From NCBI RefSeq assembly GCF_024763615.1, contig NC_077222.1, positions 48,794,001-48,858,000 of the forward strand: a stretch of 64,000 bases of DNA, in the 5' to 3' direction. The position numbers were made by a program, and so were the translations under genes. The notes under the pieces were generated by a model. That model was not told where the DNA came from. It saw only the letters and a list, made by a program, of their open reading frames with translations, and did not search any database. This DNA is from Phlebotomus papatasi. Taxonomy: Eukaryota; Arthropoda; Insecta; Diptera; Psychodidae. Shown here piece after piece: positions 44,297 to 56,610 of the stretch. Positions within the stretch are counted from its first letter, which is position 1, and every line of letters starts with the position of its first letter.

Positions 44297-45462
44297 TATT
44301 TATAAGTGAACTACGTGGTAGTAAAGGCCCTAAATTATTGTAAGATAGATGTAAGCAGACCTAAAATTAAGCGCATTATTCTCGCTAAGGATATAAAAAG
44401 GATTTGAAGGCTTTAAAAGAATAAAGATTTATAAGGATTTTAAAAAAATCGAGTGATTAATAATATACAAAATGAAGATCTAAATCTGAATTAGCTTACA
44501 GATGCACGGTAATAGTAGAAACATTTAATAACCCATTTAATGTCATCATTTGATTTGGATCAAATCCAATAGGGGAAATTGGGTCAACTTTAAAATAGAG
44601 TTTTTAAGTGGAACTGGACCATCCATCATACCATGATATAGTTTAGCTCCAAAAACGGGTAGGGAAGCTAAATTACGTTATGATAAGACACAATTTCATT
44701 TAAAAAATAGGAAAAAAGTCCTATTTTAAAAGTGCCCCCATTCAAAGGTGACCTACTCATCTCTGCTAAACCAAATACTTTGAATTTTAATGTGCCAAAA
44801 TATTTTTCTAAAAAAATCAATAAATCTCACACTCAGATAATGCAAATCTTTTACAGGTAGCAGACTAAATGTTTTCCCTATATTCCTCTTGGTTTTTCAC
44901 CCCGCTTTAACTAAATAAAGAATTTATCAATTGTTTATGATTATGATATTAAATAAATTTAAAACTAACTGAAAAAATTAACCCTCCAAAAAAATAAAAA
45001 AAAATCACTTTTAGGATTTTAAAAATGCTGGAAAGATCTGTTATGGAACCTGGATCTTTGAAAAAATGGATTCGGAATAAAAGGTACATAAAATAACCAA
45101 AAATAAAAAAATGAAATTCAGATAAATACGAAAAATCTAATACGTCTAAAGACCTCTAAATACTAGAGAAATTTATGTCCATAATAGAAGAGTTTTTCCT
45201 ACACAAGCGTAGGGAATTTGCTTAAATATGGACATACATTTCTCAAGTTTGTAGAGACCATAATACAATAGCTTCATGCTTAGAATTTTTCTTTTTCCCA
45301 ATTTATTTTTCTGTATAAAAACTCCTGAGTTAAGCAGTTACGTGAATCAATGTAGACAAAAAAAATCTCCAAAAATGAGGTCTCAATGAATTCTTAAAAT
45401 TTTAAAACCAAAATTTTAGAAAATATAGTTTCAATATTGTATTTTAATGGTTAAGAGCATGA

Positions 45463-46040
45463 ATTAAAGGGACAGATAATCCTAACCGTCTTATGTATGT
45501 GAGAATCGTATCATGAGCTAACTCGGAATGCATACAAATTCGATTTAGAGCTGAAGTAGGAAGACGCCTTTCAGTTATCTTGAATCAAATTCGTGAAATT
45601 ATACAAATTTTGTATTTAACTGCTTCTACTCGACTTAAAATTGGGTTTTTAAATGGAAAGTCTCACAAAATACCACAATTCTTTGATATAGTTGAAGTTC
45701 ATGAAATGAACACTTGGGGCGCTCTGGTCGAAAAACGAGTTCAGAAACAAATAACCTCGCTTTTCTCAGCTTCTGAGTAATCGATGAGATCAAGTTCTAC
45801 GGCAAAATTATAGAAAACATTGTGGTCTACATTTCACCCATATATCACTTTTCTGTCAGTCCATCCAAATCCTTGATATTTTGCTTTTAATACAAAATTT
45901 GTATAATTTCACGAATTTGATTCAAGATAACTGAATGCCGTCCCCCAACTTCCTAAATCGAATTTACATGCATTCCGAGTTAGCTCACGTTAAGAATCTC
46001 ACCTATATAAGTCGGTTAGGATTATCTGTCCCTTTTTAAT
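45463..46040. mobile_element. 578-bp MITE with about 155-bp inverted ends
   Basis: The ends AAAGGGACAGATAATCCTAA and complement extend inward through ACTCGGAATGCAT and AGTTATCTTGAATCAAATTC in both arms. No transposase. Confidence 0.88.
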
Positions 46041-47652
46041 TATGCTGAAAAATTTTTTTTAGTCTTCTTGACCCACGCAACCCCTTAAAGTTAACTGATA
46101 TGAAATAGAGCTTATATTATATATTTTTAATATAATAACAACATTAGTTGTAGTAAAAACTTTTTTTTCAAAAAAAAACCTTAAATCAGTAATTTTCGTA
46201 ATTTTGATTCTTTTCTATTTTAAAAATTTTTAAAAAATCTAGAATAAAAACAGTTTTAGAACTAACTGCTTCATGACTTTTTTATCAAGCTTTTTACTCG
46301 TTAGATTAAGAATTGAAAACAATTTTGATAATAGAAAAATTGTAACCATTTGCCAAATTGATAGATTTTTCCTTATTTCCTCTTATTTTATTTTCCATAT
46401 GGGTGAAGGCTGAAATGTTTTATAAAAATTAAAATAAAATCTATTGGTTTATGGAAAAGAAAATTTTGAACGAATGATTTTTAGGATCATTGTACACGGA
46501 GTTTATATTTTTTTGTATTTGTTAATTTCATACAATCTTTCTGTTATTTTGTTTTTTTTTTAGTAAAAAAAATTGTCATAATTATTATTTTTTATTTTTT
46601 TTGTAGATTGATCGATTCTTAATGCATTTTAAATAAATAATACAGAAGGAGCTTTGAAAATCTATCACGGTATTAATTCCAAAGTGTTATCTAACTGCAG
46701 CAAAAATGTATCGAATTGTACTTTAAATTAGTTTTTGCTGCTTTATATTCTTACTGAAGACTACAATTATTTGAAATCTTTCGAGTTAATTTTTGCTAAA
46801 GCAAGTTAATATTTGTGTTTGCTTTTTTTGTAATTAAAAAGAAATTTCATAATTAATTTTTATTAGTTGAATCAGTTGAATCAATCTTCAACTATGCTGG
46901 AAAAAATCCAAACAATCCTAACACCGAACTATGATCTCATTCGAAATAAATTAAAGCAATATCTTGGAGGAATTTCTTATGCATCATACTCTATCGACAT
47001 TTAAGAAATTGTTCAGTTTACTTTCCATGGCTGGTAACTCAATCCCCAAGGTACTGTTCTGAAACGAATCTCGAGGTAACAATTTCATCTCTATATCGAT
47101 TGTTGATTGAACTGCTATCTTCGGTGAGACACATGATGGAAATTACCTTGAAGGGTATTCACTTTCATCCACTTCCAATCCATCAAGAACTCATCCCCAT
47201 CGCCCGGGAAATTGGGTGGCAATTACGCCGGGAGAAAAGTGTCTGAGCTGAGATGGAGAGTCTCCACAGAAATCCATAATCTATCTTAACAAGTCGTCAC
47301 AAAGCACTAAGACGGTATTATTGCCATTCTCAATAGTTTCTCAAAGCCGAGTACATTCAACGCATGTGGCCAAAGTACAAGTTCGAGAGACTTGTTGATT
47401 ATAGGAACTCAGCCACATCAACTCTTCCTAATTCAAATAAAAATCCCTCACTCAACAGATAATCCTACGATTAAAGAGGAAAAGTTGTGCGACTGAGAGA
47501 CACAGAGTGAGGGATTTTTTTATCAGCATTCTCCAAATACTTTTCAGTACATGTTAACTCCCGGCCTGAAACTGTTAATCTTATCGGTGAGTGCTAGACT
47601 TTTAATCATTTGCCTCACTATCCATTGTAACAGTCTTATTGTGAGCTTCAAT

Positions 47653-50600
47653 ATGAACGGGTGAGCCATTGACTAAATTTGATGACTAATTTTAGATTTT
47701 CATATATTACTTTTTCTGTTTTAGATTTCACAAGAAGGAAACCAACCCACCGGATGTTACACCAGTGGTTGCTGAAAATGATACTCCATCAGTGGAAAAT
47801 CCAGAATTTCCCCGAAATAGAAGGCTATTCAAGGATTCCACCGGTGACGTCCTCCGGGAAATGGCTCTTAAGCGTGTCCAAGAACGTGTGGAGGTGTGAT
47901 ATCAAATTATTAGTGTTCCAAATGACCATTAATCTCTTATCGATTGATTCTTGGTGATATTTTTGTCATGCAAAGCTCGTACAAGTGAAACGCAAAAACA
48001 TTCACCCCGAAAACACTTTTTTTGGTTGTGCAATGCCCTCAATCGTTCCCTTGCTCTTCTTCTAGATTCTACAGAGTGAGATTAGTCGCGATGTGGATCG
48101 TCGATTGGGCATCATGGGTGAGCAGCTGATAAACGAAATGAAGCGATTCGACTTAAACATCACAGAACTTAGAAGTCTCTTCAGGGATGAGAAACTCATG
48201 TCCAATCGAAAGGAATCGGAGAAGAAAAATGTGCTACCCGAAAAGCAATTTATGAACAGGAATTCCCTGCTAACGGATCTCTTTGAAGTGAAGCACATTA
48301 AAACTATATACAACCTCTTCGTAGTCTTCATGATCATCATGTTCTTGAACACTGTGGTCGGAGATTTAGTTGCAGATGGAAGGTAAGATAATTAATTTGT
48401 ATTATACAAAATTCTTATATGAAAGAGATATTTCAACATTTGCAACAGTGAAGTTCTGCAAGTGTATGCTATCAAGTTTGTAGGTTCTTAATTGCTTCAA
48501 ATTCGTGGAGTGTTTGCTGTAAAATCGCAAAAAAATCGGTGTAATTAAATAGATAAGTTATATATACAATCTTTCGATTGTCAGATATCATATTCGAAAT
48601 TTATGAGCTTCCATCTGACTTCGCACATCTAGGAATATTATTCCCGCATCTAGATATACCAAACGATGAGAGATTTCGAATTGGTCTTTCAGGAGACTGT
48701 TTAATAGTCAAAAAATTAAGATCTTGGAGAAGTAGGGCTTAATTTGAAAAATATTTCGTTACATTTCACATTTATCGCTTCCAATGGTCCTAATATGAAC
48801 AGGGAAGGTTGGGGTAGATTCATGAATGAATAACTTTCGCAAATACACATTTTTCGGATAATAATCAACTACAAATTATGCTGCATATTTTTAAATAGCC
48901 ACCAAAGACACTTTCATAATCATTTAAAGACGGAGTCTTGGAAAAAATCCTTAAAATGCTTTAAAATACTTAATTTCGATAAATCTAAAAAAAATTATTA
49001 TTTTTTTCTCAATAATCTACCTTAACATTTATATCCTATTTAGTGAAAATTAGATTTTTAAGGAATTTATCGATTTTACAAAAAAATCTCCTACGTAGGC
49101 TCTCTAGGGAAAACCTGTACCTACGAAGGCGGATTTCGAAAATTCATAAAAAAATTTACATCATAAACTGCAAATTTATGATTTTTTCGAAAACCGTTTT
49201 AGGCGAAAATTTAAGATTTCTACAAGCTGTCTCATAAATCAATAGCGTCCGTAAGTAATGTGAACTGGGTCTTCACCCTATTACGTTTTAATAGGGGAGC
49301 CTGAGCCAAATGTGAAAAGTCGAAAATTAAAAAAAATGAAATTCTGTATTTTTTATGAAGCCCATTCAATATTTATACAATTGACAATTTTCATAAACTT
49401 CCTTAAACACTCAAAATTTCAGAGGATTCAAGCAATTTAAACTATGAAATATAAATGAAGAAAAGAAAAATACTATAGTTTTCTCTTTTAAAAATATCTT
49501 TCTCAATTATTTTTGACTAGTTCCTTTTCGAAAATTTATTTGCCTTTTCCAGATACAGAATAATTTTGGATCTTCTGAGTATAAATTCGTTGTCAGTTTA
49601 AGGATCTTTTTTTTTTGAAATTATCCTTTTAGAAATCCTTTTATCAAAAATTTACAAACTGGATAAATTTTTTTACAAATTACCCTATGCCTATGCTTCG
49701 GAAATGGTTTATGAAATCTCGCAGGGCAGTCAAATTGCTATAACCATTTGCTTATTAGTAATCTCGCAGGTGTTTTCGGAGATCGTGAGCTCGTATCAAA
49801 ATAAAAATATTGCTTTGATAAGTATTCCCCCACCGTATTACGGTTCCGATCGCAAAAAAATAGATCAATTTTCTATCTGACAAAAATCCTCCCCAATTGT
49901 TTATCTTAAAAAAATACTGCTTTGTCTAGCATTTTGTCGTTTCTATCAGGCTGCATGATTGGATGATAGACGGTAATAATAGAGCAATATACAGATTCCA
50001 CGACATTGACTGATGGAAAAGATGATTTAAATCAATCCGGAAGTAATTATTAGAGCTTTTGGTGTTGATAAAATGTCTAAGAAGTCAGTTACCGCATCAG
50101 GAATACACATAGAGGAAACTGAAGCATCAGCGAACACGGGGTACCACCGAACACTGCGATTTTTAAATTAGATTTTAGGCTTCATAGGACGAAACCTGTA
50201 GGGGAAAATACTCTCCATTCGAACGTTCATGCCTTCGAATAATGTGAACTTTTTAATCTTCTCTAAGAGACTTGCACATAATTATCTTCAATTGATAATA
50301 ATCTAACTAATATTTAATAGAAATATGAACAGTGGCGACAAGATAAATAGCCCACCTTCAGGGATTTTCCTATTTTGATGTTTATGATATAATATCAATT
50401 TTTATACCTATTCATGCTTCATTTTTTAGAAAATACAATGCCTAAATAAAACTGATAATTATTTAATATTTGTATCTGTTAGAACCATCTGTTTTTGTCA
50501 TTTTATGAATCTAGGTATAATTCGTGTGGACAATTTAAATAGCACACTTTCATTTTTTCAAAAAATATTACCTGAAATTTACTTTTAATTTGAAATTCAT

Positions 50601-53600
50601 TATATTTCTTCATTTTTGATCATTTATAGGCATTAATGCCACAAATTTTCGTAAAATAAAATTATGAGAACTAAAAAATCATGTAAATAAAGCCTTTGGC
50701 GCAGATTTCCAGGCTTTACGTAAAAGAGTTTAGGATAACTAATAATTTTTTTTTTGTAAATTATATTGTTCAAGGAAGATAACCATCAGTTCAATAATTT
50801 TGTATGATCAAACTTACAAATCACGCAAAAACTCGAAAATTTCGAGAAAGAATTACGATTTCTAGAGAAGATTCTGCCATTGCTCTTATAGTAAAACTGA
50901 ATTTATTTACCGCCGTGCCGAAAATAAAGGAACAAATTCAACAAAATTTAAAAAAGTAACTGATGTGAGCATTACTGAAATCCAGTTATGTAAAAATACC
51001 CAGTTTAGAAGTGTTGCCAAACGTACAGAGTTAGTATTCAAACGAAACCGTACCTGTTGTTTGATTTTTGTTAACTCTTTCGCGTCTTTAGGGTAATGTC
51101 ATGACTCGGGGAAAAAAGTTTTTTTTGGGTATTTACATTAATTGAAATCTATCTGTTCGTGCACGACATCATAATAGAAGGATGTAAGATTCTTGGCTCA
51201 TTTTCTCAAGACTCCAGTTAGATTTCAATTAATGTAAATAGCCAAAAAAAACTTTTTTCCCCGGGTCATATATGACGTCTTTAGGGTCCCCGGGTCATAT
51301 ATGACCCTAAAGACGCGAAAGAGTTAAAAAGCATATGGAAAAGGACCTATAATTCTGAAATAATATTCGTTGAACCGATGTATTCTTGTTTAATAACACG
51401 GGATATAACATAATAAAATATTAGATGTCCCAAAAGTCAAGAATTTTGTCCTTGATACATAACTAAGAACGTAAAACTTAAAGTGGTAATTTTATAATAT
51501 GGGGTTACTTTTTGCGAAGTGGCTTATGGCCTGTATATGGAATATCGGGCAATATAAACCAATTCGTTTACAAGAATATCTATGGACAAGACATGTATTT
51601 CAAAATCGAAAAGGACTTGCTTTTGGTTTTTAAGTTTTAATCAAGCTAATGATCCCAAACATACTGCCAAGAGTTTTAAAAGTGGTTCAATAAGAACAAA
51701 ATTGACTTTCTGGAATGGCCGGGACGGGCTAAGAACCTCAATCGTGTTGAATTTATAGGACAAGATTGACCACACGATAAATCTCTCGAATGTGACTAAT
51801 TTTGAATAGTTTTAAGTAGATATCCATACTACATGAAATACAATCACATTAGAATAGTGTCAAATCCTGAATTCCTTAATGATCTTTCGTTGTCAGGCGT
51901 TCATTTTTTGGAAAAGTTACTTAACTAAGTACTCATTAATCCAAATTTAATTTTCAAATAGAATTCGTAAGTTGTTAATTGCAGTAGAAGCCGAAAACTA
52001 TCACTTCTTATAGGGTGTGCTATTTATATTGTCCCCTTAATATGTGCCATTTCAAGAATTTTTTGATCGTACTAAATTTATTGATAGAACTTTCAGGTTT
52101 TTTCTTCATATTCAAAATGTATTTATATGCAAGTTCTTTTATTATTGTTACTTTCATCATTTAATAGTATAATTTTTGGAAAAACAAAGCATTATATTAT
52201 AGTGTCCGAAACTGTGTTATTTATATTGTCGCCACTGTAAGTATCTTAGGAAAACTAAAAAGAAAATTCACATTATTCGAAGGCATGAACATTCGAAGGG
52301 AGAGTACTTTCACCTACAAATTCATTACTGAAGAAATGTTCGGTGGTACCCCATGTTCGGTGGCACCCGACAAAAAAAAAACAAACCCGGTTTTTCCAAG
52401 ATCCCAGGCGCAAAAACAAAATTAAATCAAAATGATAAGTATTTTCGTAAATTAATTGGAATCGTAGAAAATAATCACCCGTTACACAGTATTAAATGTG
52501 AACTTAAATTTTCTATATTATTAAAAATAATATTTAATGCATTTTTAGGATCAACCTGGGTTTGTCTCCAATTAAAGTGGGTTTTGGTCGATTCCATCTC
52601 TCTCTGCTTGTATGGTGTGGGATGCAGACGACTGTGACCCTTATGTACTATTTCTTCAAGTTCTGGGCTGCTGGTCACTATGATCTTCGTACAAAGGAAG
52701 AGTACCAAAAACTTTGGAACAATACTTTCATAGTGGGATACCTTTGCTACCTCATTGCCTTTATCAGTGGATCTATTCGGGCAGTCCTTTACTTTGACTT
52801 ACCTCCAGCCTCATCATTGGCTGCTCTCTTGGAAATGGTAAGAAAATAGTCTAAAAGATTTCAAGAACCTTCTGTGGTAATTTATAATGCCCTTATGCTA
52901 TTTTCAGTGCCGTTTAGCTATGAAAACTCATGCTTACGTCAGATCAAACATCCCAAAAGTTCTGACAGGAAAGATCAAGAGTGATGAAGATCTAAAGAAA
53001 CCAGCTCCAGTACTTCCGTCCTTCAAAACTTTTCAGTACTTTTTTTTCTGTCCGACACTCATCTACAGAGATTCTTACCCAAGAACCAAGGAAATTCGCT
53101 GGAAAGTGGCATTTTTTCACTTCCTGGACGTCATTGGTGTCATCCTCTACCTCAGCTTTATTTTTGAACGTGTTCTCCTGCCTAATTTCAACCAATTTGG
53201 CGATAATGAAATTGATCTGAGTACCTTGGTACTTTCCATTTTTGGCTCAATGATGCCTGGTACAATCATCTTTATCTTGGGCTTCTATTGTCTCCTTCAC
53301 GCGTGGCTCAATGGATTTGCGGAAGTTCTACGTTTTGGAGATCGTATGTTCTACCAAGATTGGTGGAATTCAACGTCGTTCTCTATGTACTACAGGAAAT
53401 GGAATGTTGTAGTACACGATTGGCTCTACACGTATATCTACAAGGATCTCTACGAGAACGTATTTTGCGGAAATAGAGTTGCTGCAACAAGTGCAGTTTT
53501 TGTCATATCTGCAATTTTTCATGAAATTGTCCTCATTTTCGCCTTTAGATTCTTCTACCCAGTTCTTTTTATCCTTTTCGCTGGAACTGGAACATTCCTA

Positions 53601-53825
53601 ATGGCTCTGGGTCAGAGATATCCCAAAGCCTTTGGAAACATACTCATGTGGCTGTCACTATTTATTGGCAATGGTATCAACTTCAGCCTCTACACCATGG
53701 AGAGCTATGCGAGGCGAAATTGTCAATATGAGGATACTACTTGGAACTTCTTTGTTCCAATTTCTTGGTCATGCAATGGGGTTAAACTCAATCCAAATTG
53801 GAGCATTCAGAATCCATTTGCGTAG
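47653..53825 (+). CDS. Sterol O-acyltransferase (ACAT/SOAT), MBOAT family
   Basis: Esterifies cholesterol with long-chain acyl-CoA in the ER membrane. Five coding exons: 47653-47660, 47725-47893, 48066-48382, 52549-52837 and 52908-53825; all junctions GT-AG, total 566 aa (human SOAT1 550). The first exon holds only ATG AAC GG. Residues about 1-140 are hydrophilic and presumably cytosolic, followed by several membrane helices (for example TIYNLFVVFMIIMFLNTVVG and LVWCGMQTTVTLMYYFF). The MBOAT signature FYQDWWN is at about 409-415 and the catalytic His of SAIFHEIVL at about 466, both close to their human positions. WNVVVHDWLYTYIYKD favours SOAT over DGAT1. It is the likely counterpart of the single insect SOAT-like gene. 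Intron 3 (4.2 kb) carries nested transposons. Confidence 0.93.
50330..52237. mobile_element. Degraded Tc1/mariner element (middle layer)
   Basis: The ends CAGTGGCGACAAGATAAATA and complement CAGTGGCGACAATATAAATA; about 1.9 kb. Plus-strand remnants near 51640-51760 read NDPKHTAK and FLEWPGRAKNL, matching the second-Asp region and the WPxxSPDLNP block of Tc1 transposases. Multiple stops and frame changes make it inactive. It contains the element 51075-51323. Confidence 0.8.
51075..51323. mobile_element. TTAA-type MITE (inner layer)
   Basis: Flanked by TTAA (51071-51074 and 51324-51327); ends CTCTTTCGCGTCTTTAGGG and complement. Long inner arms include TATTTACATTAATTGAAAT and complement. The same family is at 13346-14080. 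Confidence 0.88.
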
Positions 53826-53950
53826 TTTACATTTCTAATAGGGAGTGCACCTTTAGAAAAATCTATCTCAGAGTAAAGGACTTCAAATACATAATAGTCA
53901 ACTCACCAAATAGCCTTAAATATTTTTTGTACAATTTTTTTGTCATATTA

Positions 53951-53956
53951 AATAAA
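53951..53956 (+). terminator. SOAT poly(A) signal
   Basis: AATAAA 126 bases after the stop; a second AATAAA lies at about 53977. Confidence 0.7.
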
Positions 53957-54247
53957 AATTACTTTTATTTCACCTAATAAAAGACTTTACGTTGGGTATT
54001 TAGGATTAAGGAATTAATATTTACAATGGTAGTATAATTTTTGTTGTTGTTGCCTTCTTCAGGAAAGAGTTTTGGTACAGAGGTCTCAAAAATTATTTTC
54101 TTGAAATCTTATTTCACAATAAAAAGAGACTACAATATAAAGTGTTTAATATGAAAAAGAATACTTTGCACTTTTTATTTGGAAAACACAATTAATATTT
54201 TTAGAATCGTGTAAAAATAACATTTCTGGACTATTTTAGAGATTCAC

Positions 54248-55397
54248 TGCTCGAATTTAAACTAGAACAGAACTACCGTTTCTTTTTAACTTGTCATTGA
54301 CCTAGAGCTTAAACGGTAAAAGATATCAACTTCCGGTCTTTAGGTGATTTCGAAAACAGTTCCAACGATTTCTTTTATTTTAGAATACGTTTGGAAGGTA
54401 GTCTAGATTAATATTTCGTCCATATAGGCACACGATCAAAAAACTTTTCAAAGTCGAATTTTCGTAGGAAAAATTCAAAACACTCAGAAGGGCCAGAAAA
54501 CGGATCCAATGATTTCTTTTATTTTCAGATATGATAGAAAAATGATCTAGGCGAACTTTTCATCCGTAACTGCCAACGCTCTCAATTCTCTCAATTCATT
54601 CTCTCAAACGGTTTTAAAGTCAAATGTTTGAATATTTAAAAAAAATCACAACCAGTTTGGATTAACCCTATAAGAACGATAGAGACACCCGTGTCCCGAT
54701 TTTTTTGTTTACCTACGGCTATCTAAAGTTATGTTTTGCTCTAAAAGAAGTCAGAAAAAGTGTTTTTTTCTGACCGTAATTTTTTACCCTCTCGTCCTTA
54801 AAAAACTGTATCAAGTTAAAAGGTCAGACATTAAAAAATTGCACTTCACTAACATTTTTTTTAAATTTTGAGATGATTATCTTTAAAATGGTTTAAAGAA
54901 AAAAAAAACGCTTTAAAACGGTTGAAAGTGGTATGGTTCCAAAAACAATCCGGTAAGATAATTTATAGTGAGTTGCACTACGGAATGTAGCGTGTATCCC
55001 GTAAAGCTTGGACGTTAAAATGGTGGTACAATAAAATTTAAAATTTTTGTATTCGCGGAATACAAAAATTTTGTATTCCGAGTAGTATTAACGAGTAATG
55101 AGATTTTTTTTTCATTTTTGGATTATAAGAATATACCGTTGAATCATTCTCAATAACGGTAGTTCTCAACCAAATTGGATCATATTGGGGCTCATTGGAA
55201 AGGTTTTGTAATTTCTGATAACATTAAACCGGTTCTTGTCGGTTATGAATAAAGAACAATTTTTTAACCGTAAATCAATTTATTTACTCCTAAGCCAGTT
55301 TGGGCGATTTTTTTTTAGTAATTATTAAATCGGTTGTGAATCGGTAAACGGTAATTGCTGCAAAAGTGCTATTGCGGTATAGCATCTAAGTCAGTTA
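54248..55397 (+). repeat. Hairpin-ended repeat family, copy c (degraded)
   Basis: Begins CACTGCTCGAATTTAAAC, a decayed form of the family hairpin, followed by AGCTTAAACGGTAAAAGATA and TCAACTTCCGGTCTTTAGG as in copies d and e. The right limit is set by the hairpin of copy d. Confidence 0.5.
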
Positions 55398-56556
55398 TAC
55401 TGCTCGAACTCCACAGAGAGAGCAGTATAACGGTCCACTTTTGCTTTGAGCGTCTCATAATCCCCAGATATTTTCATTCCTCGGGGGTTCGTGGTGCAAT
55501 TGGTAAGAGCGTTTGGCTCTTGGGAGGTGTGACCCCTGGCTCGACTCTCACAGTTCTGAGTTCGAGTCCCGCCCGGTGAAAATGATTGAAGCGTCTGAAT
55601 GGACATTTTTCACGAAACATTGTAAACTGAATAATAAACTGAACAATGTACAAAATGGCAATAAAAGCCCGGTTACATTGAAATAAATAAATAAAAAATC
55701 ATTCCTCGAATTTTCTGCCTTCAATCTCCCGGAGATGGCTTTTTTTGACAAATCTTTGCGTTTCAGACGATTTCCGAGAAATGTCACGCTTCTTGTCCGT
55801 CTGTCCATCTGTACGTCCGGTTGTCGCCAGCTCTAGAGGCCAAACGGTTACAGATAGCGCCTTGGGACCAAATCGGGAGCCCCCATAAGTCTACCCAAGG
55901 ATCGTTAACATGTACCTCATTTTTCCCCCATCACCTTCCCCTCCAAAACCACGTTTTTTGGGATTGCTGGAAAGTGCGTCGTGTGATTTTTTTTCATTTT
56001 TGGATATGTTTTAGAGATTACCCAGGCGATCACTTGACCATGTGTGAAAATACCTTTGAATTATTCTTAGTAACGGTTTTTCAAGGTCAAACGTCAAAAA
56101 GGCTCTAGAGAGCGTATTTATCAACCGAATAGGGTGATGTTTGTGCTCGTTGTAAAGGTCTTGGAATTTCTGACAAAACTGAATAGGTTTCGATCGGTTT
56201 TTAAAATGGTAATGAACCGGTTCACAAACAATAACTAATTCTTTATACGAAATTCAATTAAATTACCCTTGTGGTGTATTTTGGGAAATATTTTGAGTGA
56301 TTTATAAATCGGTTCAAATCGGTTGGGAACCGGCAATGAGCCAGTTATGAACCAATAAGTAATTTTTCTCCGAAAATCAATTTCATTATTTTTAAAACCA
56401 TTTTGGGCGATTTTTTGAGTGATTTATGAATCGGTTTGAATCGGGTGAAAACCGGCAAACAGTAAATCATGCGAAAATACTTTTGAGGTATAGCATCTCA
56501 CGAGTTTCAGCACTTCGCAAAGCCTGGGACGCTTTGCCTCCCCCTTTTGCATTTTG
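55398..56556 (+). repeat. Hairpin-ended repeat family, copy d
   Basis: Starts ACTGCTCGAACTCCACAGAG with GAGAGCAGT closing the hairpin. It contains GTCCGTCTGTCCATCTG and GAACCGGTTCAC landmarks and ends CCTGGGACGCTTTGCC. The SINE at 55484-55698 is inserted near its start. Confidence 0.75.
55484..55698 (+). mobile_element. tRNA-derived SINE with 10-bp target duplication
   Basis: The 5' part contains a pol III A box (TGGTGCAATTGG) and B box (GAGTTCGAGTCCC) at tRNA-like spacing; the 3' end is (AAAT)n-rich. It is flanked by perfect TCATTCCTCG duplications at 55474-55483 and 55699-55708. The tRNA part does not fold into a complete tRNA, so it is a SINE and not a tRNA gene. Confidence 0.88.
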
Positions 56557-56610
56557 AATTTGACGAATTTCACTTACAAAACCGATTTAAAGTTTTCAAT
56601 AAACTGTTTT

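Larger units (their letters stand above)
42561..47652. other. Intergenic DNA upstream of the acyltransferase gene
   Basis: Holds MITEs (43793-44296, 45463-46040), the doubtful ORF at 43031 and a dispersed-repeat fragment (44573-44740). A short hairpin at about 45175-45240 pairs TATGTCCATA with its complement. Positions 46950-47420 are richer in GC than the rest and could hold promoter elements. AAAATCCCTCACTC (47449) and its complement (47507) form a stem upstream of the first exon. Confidence 0.5.
50199..52316. mobile_element. MITE interrupted by a Tc1-type element (outer layer)
   Basis: The outer ends TAGGGGAAAATACTCTCC and complement GTAGGTGAAAGTACTCTCC, with TTCGAACGTTCATGCC just inside, are the same family as 38072-38295. 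The intact copy is 224 bp; this one is split at about 50330. Confidence 0.85.
48383..52548. other. SOAT intron 3
   Basis: Donor AG then GTAAGA at 48383, acceptor GCATTTTTAG at 52548. Positions 48383-50198 are AT-rich with nothing firm; a TAGGGGAGCCTGAGCCAAA motif at 49293 resembles the end of the element at 41127. Positions 50199-52316 are the three-deep transposon nest. Confidence 0.8.

Noticed and set aside
53985..54110. Possible terminal coding exon of the disordered-protein gene on minus (about 40 open codons)
   Set aside because: No acceptor joins it in frame with the donor at 58441; the best acceptor creates an immediate stop.
55484..55580. Functional tRNA gene
   Set aside because: A and B boxes are present but the cloverleaf is incomplete, and the 215-bp unit ends in an (AAAT)n tail with target duplications, so it is a SINE.
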